DNA of 64,000 nucleotides from Diplolepis rosae (taxonomy: Eukaryota > Arthropoda > Insecta > Hymenoptera > Diplolepididae). The notes beneath the pieces were generated by a model. The model saw only the letters and a list, made by a program, of their open reading frames with translations, made no database searches and was not told the origin of the DNA. Positions 22,959-35,800 of this stretch are shown here, piece by piece. A program made the translations under genes and the position numbers. Position 1 is the stretch's first letter. Every line of letters begins with the position of its first letter. The stretch lies in NCBI GenBank assembly GCA_030998225.1, contig JAPYXD010000677.1, positions 11,159,501-11,223,500 of the forward strand, read 5' to 3'.

Positions 22959-24472
22959 ACTAAGGCGCAAAATTTACGCTCATGTAGCGAACGTTATATT
23001 TTTAAAGTATCGAACAAAAATTACAATTTTACTTACTTAAGAAATTATTGTTAAAAATGTTCATGTTTTATCACATTTTCATCAACACAGCTATTTAATA
23101 TCTTTTCATTAGGATAGATCATTATTATCATTTTTTAAATTATTAACTTCAATTTTTAAATTTAAAAAAATTTTACTTTTCACACACTATGTGTAAAAAT
23201 TAACTTTACACTCCGAAAACGATGCGTAAAACATATTTTACGCATACTATTGAAGAAAGAATCTTTTTTACTTCTGCAGGTTTTTTTTTTATAAGAGAAA
23301 TATATTAAACTTTGTATCGTGAATTTAATTTCCGTTCGCTAAAAGTTTTGCTTGATTCAAGTTTGCAAACATATAGTGAGAGTCAGTTGCCCTCTTACAA
23401 TCGTATTTGACGCGACCCTGCTGTCACACCAACTTAATCCCACTTACCCTCAGGTTTTATAAGTGAAGGATTTAAAAGTCACCAGTCAAAGAGCATCACT
23501 TCTTTCATCCTACCATAATATTTTAATATCACGAAAATCATTGAAATTAATTTGCTAGAATTCCTCTTAATTATAATAGAAGACACGAGTGGAATTTCTG
23601 CCTCTGAAATTTTTATTTTTCGGTATAATTTACTTCTTGGTATATTTTTATGTGTAGAAAAATTGATCTGAAGTGAAGATAAATATTGATCATTAAAGAC
23701 ATAAAAGCTTTTAAATAGATATTTGATCCACGTTAGCAGAAAGCTTACATTACTATAAAAAAGAATCTTATGCTTTTTATAATATTTTGATCAATCTTAT
23801 TTTATGAAAAAATAATTTCTTACTGGAATTATTTCAGGGATTTATAATAATTTCTGGAAAATTTAAAAGAACTTTTTATACGGTTTTAACACGACGAACA
23901 TTTGTTCTATTTCTTTGTGTTACAAAGGATAATTTGGGTCGTAAAATTATTCTGGATAAAATTGGCAATCCCGTAGCGTTAATATTTCAATGGATGAAAA
24001 TTTCACTGCTATCTCGCCTTGATATAATTTACTAGCAGCTGGAAAAAAATGTTCTTTATTAAATTTTGTAGAGCGTTTATAAAAATTTATATGATTTTTA
24101 ATAAAACAAATAACAATTCAATAATAAATAATATATCAAATAATAAATTATAGTAATGCTTAATTCTACATTTTGCATTTGAAGATTGGATATGTTTAAA
24201 TAATAAAACAGAAGTGTGTTTGGATATCTATGTTAACGTGAAAGAAAGGATTTGCATTTATTAGTTTTAGAAGAACGATATCCTCTTTTATCAGTATTTG
24301 CGTCTCTGCAGTGAAATCTTGTTAGTTGAAGAACTGACCGTAAATGCAGTCACACAGGGTGGCAAAAAATTGACTACCTGGCAATCTGATAGTATTATTT
24401 TAATAAATATTTTTTGAGAAGGTATTAGTTTTGTTTTTATCAATTTTAGGAACATTTAAAGAAACAATGATC
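22959..24472. other. Unassigned AT-rich sequence
   Basis: No exon or clear repeat. TTTACACTCCG / GCGTAAAACATATTTTACGC words near 23200-23250 suggest a small decayed inverted-repeat element. Confidence 0.4.
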
Positions 24473-24673
24473 TACACTGAGAAAAAAATGTATCCAACAA
24501 AACTGTTTTTGTTGTCCTGACAAAATATTTTTTTGTCCCAACAAAACATTTTGTTTAAGTAACAAAATTTGGTTGATATAGCAAAATGTTTTGTTGGCAC
24601 AACAAAAGAATTTTGTTAGCTAAATACTAACAAAATATTTTTGTTGATTTGACAAAACTGTTTTCTCAGTGTA
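24473..24673. mobile_element. MITE with TACACTGAGAAAA ends
   Basis: Ends TACACTGAGAAAAAAATGTA and TGTTTTCTCAGTGTA, internal repeated ACAAAATnTTTTGTT words. 201 bp, edges TA. Confidence 0.82.
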
Positions 24674-25708
24674 TTATTTTCGTTCCGGAAATTCAATCAT
24701 TACAGAAATATTGTTCAAATACGAAATTGGTCCAATTAAGTTATCAATGACCAATAAATAATGAATACTGATAATAATAAAGTATCTTAAATAAATGTAA
24801 AATGTGATTTGAAATTAGGTACAAGAGATTAAAATAAACTTTCGAACATCCATGATGAACTTGTTTCTAATTGTCAAAATTTTACATTTTTTACTTGTTA
24901 ACAATTAATCTAATAAATTTCCAGCTAAATCGATATGTTTCGACGAAATCTACAAATTTGGAATGAATTTTCAATAATAAGATAAGTACGGAAAGAATAT
25001 CATCTTGTTTTTTAGACAAATTGAACGAATTTCACAAACTAATGAATTAAGTATTTCTTCCTCGTTTAATAATTCGATAAAAATAAACTACAATTTTTAA
25101 CAAATCTCAGAATTTAAAGTTTATCAAATTCATTTAGAAGTCCATATGTAAAATTAATTCAAAGACATCATTAAGATGCAAGATGAGTAATATTATTAGG
25201 ATGATCTGTTTTATGGAAAAGACGACAAAAATTCTATTTTTATTTTTAGAAAATTAAATCAGGAAGTAATTATTTTATACATATATATTAATTAGTTAAT
25301 ACAGTATTCATGAATAAAGCACGAGAAAAATGACCACGGAATTATAATATGAAAAATATTCGACTTAGCAGTTATTTCAATTTTACAAATGACGGGAAAT
25401 TTTTATTTTTCCATCATATTCGAAGAACATTTAATCTTAGAAGATGTATAAAACAGGAAAAATTGAATCAACAACCTATAAACACAATATAATCTTCATT
25501 TTTTGAAAAAAATTTCTGTACCTGATCAAAGTCATTTGATTAAACTTCGTCGGAAAAAGTCGATATTTAACTATGGGACAATAATCCCAACTGTAATATC
25601 AATATATTAGATATTAAAGCTGAACATTTAAATATACATCTCAATAAATAAGAAGCTCGTCACCGACTTGAGTATAAAGATATTAATTTTGAATATCCAT
25701 TCTTCTTC

Positions 25709-25920
25709 GCACCCAGAAAACAGTTTCTTTGATATACAATCAAAAGAAAAATTTTCTTTGAATTGAAGAAACTTTTGTCAATTCAGAAAAATTGTCTTTA
25801 ATGTAAACAAATCTATTTCTCTGGATCAAATAAGATTTTTTTGAATTAAAAAAACTTTCTTTGATCGTATATCAAAGAAATGTGTCTTTGATTTAAAGAA
25901 ACTCTTTTCTCAGTGTGTGT
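25709..25920. mobile_element. MITE with ACCCAGAAAACAGTTTCTTTGAT ends
   Basis: Left CCCAGAAAACAGTTTCTTTG and right AAAGAAACTCTTTTCTCAGTG are inverted repeats; the interior repeats TCAAAGAAA and TTTCTTTGA words. About 212 bp, non-coding. Confidence 0.75.
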
Positions 25921-26239
25921 TAGTACCATTTTTACAATTTTTTCCCTCCAATGCGGCTTATCTTCCTAATTTACCCAGCATTATTTCCTCCGCATTATCT
26001 ACCTAGAAATATCTCAACTCTCCTCCCATAATCTTCTTTCATTAGATCTTAATCTGACTTCTTGTGATAAATTTCCTCCGTCAGTTTATTTACGATTGAC
26101 TTTAAAGACACCCCGTGTAAGTCTAACACGAGGGCATACGCAGACGCAGCAAAGCCAATACTGTTTGCAATATCCATACCAAGACAAGTGTAAATGAATA
26201 TGCCAGTATATGCTCACGATGAAAGACTATAGGGCTTAA

Positions 26240-26554
26240 TCAGCTAGTCGATAGGCAAATTGGCTTAGAGGCACCGACCGAGGATGGACTGTAGAAAAGC
26301 GAGTTCTGAGTTCTTCGGTTGCTCGATTGTCGAGTCACGGGTACGTCAGCAAGCGGAATCTGATTCAAATCTAAGTACAGAATTCCAACTGAAATAAAAC
26401 CGCGATTCGTTCCGAAAAAAGGGTGAAAAAAGAACAAAGAGGGCGTGGGGGTCACGTCAAACTGGCGCCAACGTCAGACCTCAACGCCGGACAGTCGGAG
26501 GATTCGGAGGAAGAAACGAAAGCCATAGGAATTCATCAAGATCACCAGATGAAA
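26240..26554 (+). promoter_or_regulatory. GC-richer block; candidate promoter or 5' untranslated exon of the channel gene
   Basis: Sharply higher GC and CpG content than the flanks, no long convincing ORF, and a possible donor (gaaa|gtaatt) at 26555. It lies 3.3 kb upstream of the signal-peptide exon, which begins just after a splice acceptor and so needs an upstream non-coding exon on this strand. The minus-strand ORF through it (71 aa) has no recognisable feature. It could equally be a UTR exon of an unknown gene or an enhancer. Confidence 0.35.
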
Positions 26555-26798
26555 GTAATTCACCTTTTTTACGTTAATTTATATTCCGAATCTTCATGTT
26601 AATAATGCATCTGTTAATTAGTTCCGATTCCTCACGTCTATTCGCTTAATTTTGATTTAATTGCGTATTGTTTAAAACTATCTTAGTGGGAATGTGTTTT
26701 CATAAGAAAATACAGTTACAATTATAATTGAAAACTTGAATTATTATGGCTCATTATAAAAACACGTTTTTACCAGAATTGTAAGAAATATAGCGTGT

Positions 26799-27649
26799 AT
26801 AGGGTGAGTTTTTTATCTTGAGGCTTCGAAATATCTCAAGAAATACGCACTGTAGGACAAATATGTCCGCAATAAATATTATATTGTGCAACTGGGGAAA
26901 ATAAATATTTTCTTCTACTAGAGGGTCATAAAGTGGATTTTATTGCCCCGCGCGGAGCAAAAAAAATCCATTTTTTGACCCTCCAGATGGAAAAAAAATC
27001 GTTTGCAACGCGAGAAAAATATTTATTTTACCTGGTTACACAATATCTTATTCCCGTGTTGCACACGACTTTTTTTTTCATCTGGAGGGTCAAAAAATGG
27101 ATTTGTTTGCTCCGCGCGGGGCAATAAAATCCACTTTATGGCCCGCTAATAGAAAAAACTTTACTTTCGAGAGCGAAAAGCGACTCTGCAAAAAATTACT
27201 CCGCGCCCTGAGGGTGAGAAGGGCGTAATTTTAAAATTTTAAATGGGAACCATTATTTTTTATAACAGATTCAGATTCTCTATTTAAAAATACGTAAGTT
27301 CTATAAGAAATTTTTTTTAAAATTAAAAGTAGTATAAATTGTATTGACCCTTAATTTTAATAAAATGGTACGTTGTTGGAAAAAACTGGCTTAAGGTCCA
27401 AAAATGATTGAGTCGATTTACCAGACGTTTTGGCTCAGATGGGAGCCCTCATCAGTGATATTTAATAAAATCTTTCAAGTAGTTGGAGAAATATTTATTA
27501 AGTTGGTCACTTCCGAGATTATTGGTTTTTTCTCTCTTTTTTAAAGGGTTTTCCAGAACGACACATACATAGTCGCTTTTCACATTTTTTTAGTACGATG
27601 CGTATTTATCGAGATATTTCGACGTCTCGAGATTAAAAAACTCACCATA
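26799..27649. mobile_element. Foldback element with GGGTGAGTTTTTTATCTTGAGG ends
   Basis: Left TAGGGTGAGTTTTTTATCTT and TCGAAATATCTC are mirrored by GAGATATTTCGA and AAAAACTCACCATA on the right. Encloses a second palindrome at 26915-27153. About 850 bp. Confidence 0.75.
26915..27153. repeat. GC-capped long hairpin
   Basis: Arms of about 80 bp: CATAAAGTGGATTTTATTGC with CCCGCGCGGAGC on the left and the complement, ending TAAAATCCACTTTATGG, on the right. Short loop near 27030. The 64-aa ORF at 26933-27127 is produced by the arms. Confidence 0.85.
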
Positions 27650-28823
27650 CATAGCTTACTTTTATGAAATTGTTGAATTATTACATTTTATTGCGATACA
27701 AATATTAGGAGATTCAAAATCATAAATATTTAAATGTATAATTAAATAATACAAATATATAATACTTGAAGATATCAATTATATTCTCAACCAGTATACA
27801 CATTAATAGTAAAAAAATTTTAGTCTTAACTAATTTGACAAATTTTCTATGATTAAATTTTTCCGAAACTTTTAAACTTTCCAAATTTTAAATTCTCTAA
27901 TTTCGGAATCTGATTTGAATGTTTGATTTTTCGAGAAGTCAACCCTTTTGCATTTCAAAAGCTCTTTTTGTTGGAATAGCAATTATCTCAATTTGGTAAT
28001 TAGGTCATTTTAATCTATATTTAAATTTAACTCTTTGAAGTTTTAAATGTTTACATTTTTCAATTATTTTCTTATTTAAAAAGATTTTAAGCTAATTATC
28101 AGGATTTAATTTTTTGAACCTTCTAAAAATATTTTTAATTTAGAAAATAAAAAAAAGATTGAATGCATCATTAAATGGATAATTAAAGGATTCAAAAACA
28201 AAAAAATATGCTGAATCATTAACGCATTAGATTCAACATTATTCTTAGTTTTTCAAGTTATACAAAATTCCAAATCAACATAAAATGTCACTCTTATAAA
28301 AATATCCAAGACTACTTCATTATCATTATTAGTGAATCCTTCTTGCTTTTATTTAAAACGCTTAATTGGCGAAAAAATCATCATTAATTTTTTTCAATGA
28401 AATTAAGGAAGTTATCATAAGATAAAAAATCGAATTATCAAAAATGATAAAGCGCTATCTAAATAATCTAAATCGTTGCTATTTTTATTTCTGCTAAGTC
28501 GCATAACATCGGTGAACGATCTACTCGTTCCTTCGACTCGAAACAAATTTTCCTTGACTCAAGGAAAAGAAATCTGTCCCTCGAATTCGACTGAGAGAAA
28601 AGTATAATCTGTTATTATTCTTTGAGATTGATGAGAGATCCATAGTATCATCGACTTTAAGTAGACCACAAATCTCGATCTACAATCTAAACGACCTATT
28701 TTCTGGAACCAAAAAAAGTCGAGGGAAGAGAATCTTTGGGATAGAATGTGCAGCTGATCGGTAAGAGTAAACATTTTAAATCCTTCTTCATGAATATCTT
28801 CAATTTTGATATTCAATCTTACA
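27650..28823. other. Unassigned sequence upstream of the channel gene
   Basis: AT-rich; the minus ORF at 28559-28816 (85 aa) shows no family features, although 28500-28780 is somewhat GC-richer than the rest. Confidence 0.4.
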
Positions 28824-29499
28824 TTAAGGTAGTTGATCCACGAAAATTAGACCTCAGGCAAAAATAGATAATTTTGCTTTCAAGAATAGAAATATTATTA
28901 TTGAAGGGCTATTTTGGAAGAGAAAAGATTAATTTCCATGAAAAATATTTAAAATACAGAAAAATAATTTTATCGCTAAATTTTATTTTTGCCCCAACTT
29001 TTTTTCTTATCGCTTCTTACCAAATTTTAAAAAATTATGCGATTTTAATAAATTACAAATCACTTTTTCAAGAAAAAAGATTCCCTACAACTGAACCATT
29101 TCCAATTTTCGAAAATGAATAAATTATTATAAAATTCAGCAATTTGTTTATCAAAATTTCGTTTTGAAAAATGTTTTTTTAATGGTTTCAGATATTAAAG
29201 AATTTATTTTTAAAAATCAGAAACGATGAAGTTGTGGGAAATTTTTTCTCTAAAAAAATAATTCATGATTTATTAGAATCGCATAATTTTTTTAAATTTG
29301 GCAAGAAGCGATAAGAAAAAAAGTTTGGTCAAGAATGAAATTGATTAATAAAATTATTTTTCTGTGTTTCAAATTTTTCTCATGCAAAATAATCTTTTTT
29401 CTTTCAAAATAACTCTTCAATAATAATATTGCTATTCTTGAAAGCAAAATTATCTATTTTTGCCTGAGGTCTAATTTTCGTGGATGAAAACTACCTTAA
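28824..29499. mobile_element. TTAA foldback element, type A
   Basis: TTAA at 28824-28827 and 29496-29499; ends GGTAGTTGATCCACGAAAAT and TTCGTGGATGAAAACTACC. Near-perfect palindrome with the core seen in the other type A copies. Ends 315 bp before the channel's signal-peptide exon. The 82-aa ORF at 28874-29122 is an artefact of the arm. Confidence 0.92.
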
Positions 29500-29593
29500 A
29501 AAAATGTTTTCCAAATATTTGATAATTACACAAAACAAAGTATTCAGCAACTTTTTAAAAATAAAATTGGAGAAACTAAATCTTTATTATTTA

Positions 29594-29775
29594 TTTAATT
29601 TTTTAATTACTCTACGCTAGTCATTGAACAATTTTTAAAAATCATAATATTATGGACAAAAATATCATATAAAAATAAAAAGAAGTGTAATTCCTAATGA
29701 GATAATCCTTTGAAAAACTTAACTTTAAACTACAAACAATTAAAGAAATTCATTCCAGTTTATTAAACATTTTTT
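29594..29775 (+). repeat. Segment upstream of signal-peptide exon, duplicated in intron 4
   Basis: About 180 bp including TTAATTACTCTACGCTAGTC and AAAGAAGTGTAATTCCTAAT recur in the same orientation at 33090-33272 with scattered mismatches. No terminal inverted repeats, so it does not look like a transposon. Confidence 0.85.
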
Positions 29776-29814
29776 ACCTATCACCAATTATAAGTTTTAT
29801 AACATTTTACAGGT

Positions 29815-29888
29815 ATGAGGAAACATTTTCTGATTATCCTATGCTGTTATCTGTACACCCTGTTCGATATGGTCGCCTTGCACTTTCC
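29815..29888 (+). CDS. pHCl-1: pHCl-1-like coding exon 1: start codon and signal peptide
   Basis: ATG at 29815, two bases after a splice acceptor (ttttacag, AG at 29811-29812), so transcription starts in an upstream untranslated exon. Encodes [20 protein letters not shown] and four more residues: short basic n-region, then a hydrophobic core, a secretory signal. The donor gtaagt begins at 29889; the exon ends with two bases (CC) of a codon that the next exon completes as proline. Confidence 0.75.
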
Positions 29889-32800
29889 GTAAGTATAAAC
29901 AATCATAAAAAAACCTAAGCGTTATAAAACAATCAAACGATTTGAAATTCATTCGAAGCAAAATAAATTTGATCTTCTAAAGATGCCTCTAAAAGATTTT
30001 TCAAAATGTCGAATCCCCTTTTTTAATCACTCGCAATAAAGGTGAAGAAAAAAATTGACATTTTTCGTATACTATTATTTCGTAATGTTCGAATTTCAGC
30101 GAGAAAGTATGCGAGGCTGTCCTTTCTACAGAGGTTGAAGATTGGCATGTTAAAGTCGATAGTTTATCGTCTCGTACAATTCGACTTTCGGCCAGAAAAC
30201 GCGGGTACCGGTTTTTTCCGAAGATTGAAAGGTAAAAAAAATTAATTCTGGCATGCAAGATTGATATATCTTAAATCGCCTATCATGAAATCAAACTAAA
30301 AAAATTATAGTTTTTTGAGCTCATAGCAATCCAGAATTAAGGGTACAATTTAATTTTGCACCTTCAGTTTAAAATTGTTCGCACAATCTTGCTTTTAAAG
30401 AAGTACGCATACCGCTTTTCTACCGGAGGTCGAATGCGGCGATTTTAATAAGAAGTACACGTATACTATTGAACTAATTATAAAAATAATAATTCGCAAT
30501 TCCGAACATGAGTTTTTTATTCCTACCAATTTCACGACATGAAAAGTGTACGCGTACTTCTTTTTAGAAAAATGATTATTTTTCCCTTTATTTATTTATT
30601 CAAGCACTATCAAACCAAAAGTAATATTAAGTGATATGACCTCGTTGTTATCCCCATAACTAATGAAGCGAAATGGTGGAATATGATAATAGCTAAAGAA
30701 AGACATTGTTAGGTGAACTTAAGGGTATGCTGAGCACGAAGACCTATTATGGCTTCTCTGATATTGCTGCTTCATCGAAATCGAGAATATTTAAAACAGG
30801 TTCAAACTACTTCAATTTCAAATAATTTATATTCATTTAGACAACGAATCAGAATTTTTCAGGTAAAAATATTGGATTATAGTCCAAGAACCCTGGTGGG
30901 AATACCTTTTTTACAATAAACGACAATAATGTGACAATTTTACTTTCTAATACAAATTAATAATTAAGCGAGATGTACCAGGTAGGGGAAGGGTTTTGTT
31001 TTTCGGTCATATCTTTTGACTGAATTAACATTTTGAGTTCATATAAGAATCAAATTAAAGCTAATGTATTTGCGCAACTTTTATCTGAAGATGGTATATT
31101 TATATCATACACAGAAAAAAAATTATGACCTTTTTCGAAAAGTGATGTTTTTCGGACCAATAAATTTTTGGCACCAGGTACGGGACACCTAGAAAAATCC
31201 GCTAAAAATGGGAAAATATGGAGTAAAAACACCGTAAATAAAGAAAATGTCAATTTTTATTAATTCTGAAAGATTTCAGTGGCAAAACGGAATATAAAAA
31301 ATGGTGTTTTTTCATTATTTCAATCTAATTGACAAATGGAAAAAACCAAATCAAAATATCAATTTAATTGTTTGAAAACACTTCAGTTCGATAAAAATGT
31401 CGATACATGACAGTAAATATGCCAAAAATACATTTTATGTAAAATATCCAAGTGTCCCATACCTCGTGACACAAGCTGTCTCGCACCCGGAAAATGACGC
31501 CATTTTTAGATGACGCCATGAATTTATGAAATGTTCGCAAATTGGCTGAATACACCATTTCATCACAAAATAGATAAAAAATACTAAATTTATATGCAAA
31601 ACACTCACCTTGTTCTGTTGAATAACTTGGAATAACAGCACTTTGAAAATAATTCGATAAAACTTTTTAAAATGATTTTCACACACGATGTCTTGAGCTA
31701 ACACAAGGAATGCGACTATTCACATCGGTGTTTTACCAAAAATTAGCTACTGTCATTGGAAATATTTAACACTACTTTAATTGGCCATATTGGTATTTTA
31801 AAATTGAAAGAATCAGCTGTCCTGCAACTGGTAGACTGGTACATCTCCCCTAATTTTTAAATTTTCCATAACTTTTTGAATTGTAGCAAAATTTTTTAAT
31901 TACACGTCAATTTTGTCATTACTTTCTGCAAATTGTAAGATCTTTTCGGAAAAGAATAAAATATACATTTTTATTACAAATTACAAAAATTTATAATCCT
32001 TACATCATTGTTGTTAATTATAATTTATTGCATTTTATTGTAAAACACATTTCCAGCAGGGAAAAAAATTAATTTATCTGGAAGAGAGTAAGGGGGAGGA
32101 ATTAAAATATTCCTTCGAAACATATTATTAGAGAAATGTCCCGCTTCCCAGGATACTTTACGTAAAGTATTGTTTGTAAAAAAGGATTTGTGTTTTATAA
32201 AGTTGAAACATTCTATGCTGCTTTCTGAAGTTTAGAGAAGTGTCTCCAGCAGAACTCTACTTAGCGAACTTTATACAACAAGCGAAAGCAAATTTCCTTT
32301 CTCTCATTGCTTATTGTTTGTAGGGAGATGGAACTCGAGGAATATGGCCGGAAGGAAGTGTCCCTGTCATTGAGGGACATTTTGCCCCTGAATCCGAAGA
32401 ATTACGACAAGCACAGGGCACCAAAGTTTCTGGGGCAACCAACCATGGTTTATTTTCACGTCACTGTCCTCAGCATCGACTCAATTAATGAGGAATCCAT
32501 GGTATTTATTTCTACATTCAATTTAATCAAAATAAACTAAATCAAATTTTACTTTTTTTATTATTTCATTTCATTTTTTATTTTTATTAATTTATAATTT
32601 AATTTTTTCAGACATATGTAGCAGACATTTTTTTGGCCCAAAGTTGGCGCGATTCTAGATTAAGGTTACCAGAAAATATGTCAGAGGAGTATAGAATATT
32701 GGATGTGGATTGGCTGCACAATATTTGGAGGCCTGATTGCTTCTTCAAGAACGCCAAAAAGGTCACCTTCCACGAAATGTCGATACCGAATCACTATTTG

Positions 32801-35800
32801 TGGCTTTACCATGATAAGACTTTGCTTTACATGTCCAAGTAAGCTTTCAGCTAAAATTTCGATTCTGATCCCGTGATGCAAAGTAAAGAGTAAGCGAACA
32901 AAAAAAAGCAAAAGTTTTAGTTAATGCGATAATTTTTCTTTAAATTGACGTTGGAATTGTACCATTTTATTAAAGATCTGCAAAAATCTACAATTCAAAT
33001 AAATATTTTTTATTCGAATTGTAAGGTTTAAGGCCATGGATCAATCGGACCACGTGACTGAATAATGAAAAATAAATTTTTATTATTTTTTTAATTTTTT
33101 AATTACTCTACACTGGTCATTGAACAATTTTCAAAAATTATGATATTATGGAAAAAAATATCATATAAGAATAAAAAGAAGTGTAATTCCTAATGAAAAA
33201 ATCCTTTGAAAAACTTAAATTTAAACTACAAAGAATTAAAGAAATTCATTCCAGTTTATTAAAAAACATTTTATTAAATAAAATAAAATAATTTTATTAA
33301 AGATCTGCAAAAATTTACAATTCAAACAAATATTTTTTATTCGAATTTTAAGGTTTAATGCCATGGATAAATCGGACCACGTGACTAAGTTATACATCTA
33401 TTCGTTCATGTAAGATAACTTTTTTAATTTACAAATTATCTTTCTGAAAATTTAGGAAGCGTAACAAAAGACAATAAAGCACGTCTGTTAAGTTCTTTTT
33501 AGTAAAACTTTCGAAAAAAATTCGAAAACTCATCTATTATTACAGTTAACTGAAATACTTTTGCAAAATTTTCACTCAAACGAAGTCAACAGACGTTCTT
33601 CATCGCTTTTTGTTGTATTTTCAAAATTTCCAGAAAGACATTTTGTAATATAAAAAAGTTATCTTATATGAACTTTTACAGGAATTTGGTCACGTGATCT
33701 AGTTAATCCATGGATTTAAGGTTTGAATTTCTGAAATAAAAATATATCATTGATGTGTAAAAAATGTTACTTTTTTCATTAAAATTTTAACAAAAATGTT
33801 ATAAGTTTGTGAATTTATTTTTCTTTTTGCTTTTTAATAACTTCAACATATTATAAATTTCTAAATTTTTGTTCATTCATGACAATTATTGTGCTTTTAA
33901 TTATTATATTTCATACCTAATCATAGAACTTTAAGTTACAAAGTTTCGTTGAATATTGAAGAATCAGCACTTTTGTTCGCTTGCTCCTTGCATCGCCTTT
34001 GAATTTTTACCCCATTTTCTTTAAATTTAATTTGCCTTAATTATTTATTTTAAATCGATGCATGTCATTTTCAGATTAACTCTAGTCCTCTCTTGCGCAA
34101 TGAAGTTTGAGTCTTACCCCCACGACACTCAGATTTGCTCAATGATGATAGAAAGTCGTACGTACATTCCCTGAATTTTTTTATACAGCCAAGCATAATC
34201 GCTCCAAGCATTTAAATTTCAACTGCACGACATCGTGTAATATTTTTGTTAGACTTATTAATTGTATTTTCCCAGAAAACGAAATTTATTGTTTCAGCTT
34301 TTATTTTATTCGAAAAATAAAATTGTTCTGTTATTTGTGCACCAGCATTTTGAAATTTTATTTGTTGTCAAATCCCCAATTCGTACCATACGATTCGAGT
34401 ATGTAATTTCTCCCTGGATTATCAGATATTCAACATGAGATTAACCATAAATTTTAATCCATCACACTAAAGTTACGTGATCAAAATTTCAGTATCACAT
34501 ACGACGCATGATTTAGTCTTCATATGGAACGTGACAGATCCTTTGGTGGTCAACCCGGAAATAGAATTGCCACAGCTTGATATTGCCAACAACTATACAA
34601 CCGACTGCACGATCGAGTATTCGACTGGTAATTTCACTTGCATACAGATCGTTTTCAATCTGCGGCGAAGACTGGGATATCATTTATTTCACACCTACAT
34701 ACCTTCAGCTCTGATCGTCGTTATGTCATGGATCGCTTTCTGGATTAAACCTGAAGCAATTCCAGCTAGAGTCACCTTAGGAGTCACGTCTCTTTTAACT
34801 CTTGGTAATTATTTACTTATTACACTAAAAAAACGACTTGTTTGATCCAAACTTTCTTTCTGTTCATTTTTCGCAAAAACACAGTTTTTTACAATCAGAA
34901 TTCATTTTAAATAAAAAAAAACTCTTTTGTTTTAAGGTAGTTGTGATGCCAAAAATCAGTCTCTGGAAAAAGAAGTTTTTGTATGATTTCAAGACTGGTA
35001 ATTATATCATCATAAAAAGAATTTAAAAATTACGAAAAATAATATTTTAATAATCTTTTTTGTAATAGGATATTTCCTTATTATCGCTCTTTACCAATTT
35101 TTTGAAAATCATTGAAGTTTCTTAAATCATAGCTTATTTTTTCGATGAAAATATTACAACTTAACACAACAACTACAATTTAACCGTTTCCAATTTTTGA
35201 AAATGAATCAATTATTATCAAATTCAGCAATTTGTTTATAAAAATTTCTTTTTGGAAAATTGTTTTTTAATGATTTCAACCATTAAAGAATTTATTTTCA
35301 AAAATTGGAAACGGTTAAGTTGTATAGAATATTTTCATCGAAAAAATAAGCTATGATTTAAGAAACTTCAATCATTTTCAAAAAATTGGTAAGAAGCGAT
35401 AATAAGGAAATATCCTATTACAAAAAAGATTATTAAAATATTATTTTTCGTAATTTTTAAATTTTTTTTATTAAAAAGAGAGTCTTTCCTTACATATGAC
35501 ACGGCTGATGATATAATTACCAGTCTTGAAATCATAGAAAAACTTCTTTTTCCAGAGACTGATTTTTGGCATCACAACTACCTTAATTAGAGAAACTATT
35601 CGTTTCATCTGTAATTTTTATTTTTCTCAACAAATTTTCGTGTCTGGATTATAATAAGAGATCTGGATTAATTAGTGATATTAAAGAATCGACTTGATTT
35701 AAATTATTTGGATGAGTATAAATTTATTGTATTTTTTTAGCGACTCAAAATACTCAGTCTCAGCAATCACTGCCTCCAGTTTCATATGTGAAAGCCATCG

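Noticed and set aside
26933..27127. 64-aa ORF with protein-like ends
   Set aside because: Its two ends are the complementary arms of a hairpin, which explains the openness.
30042..30245. 67-aa ORF in the other frame over the candidate exon 2
   Set aside because: It does not fit the phase of exon 1 or exon 3 and starts upstream of the acceptor.
34805..35026. ORFs running past the end of exon 6 and at 34838-35026
   Set aside because: The first is read-through beyond a GT donor inside M2; the second spans the left arm of the type A element and has no channel similarity.
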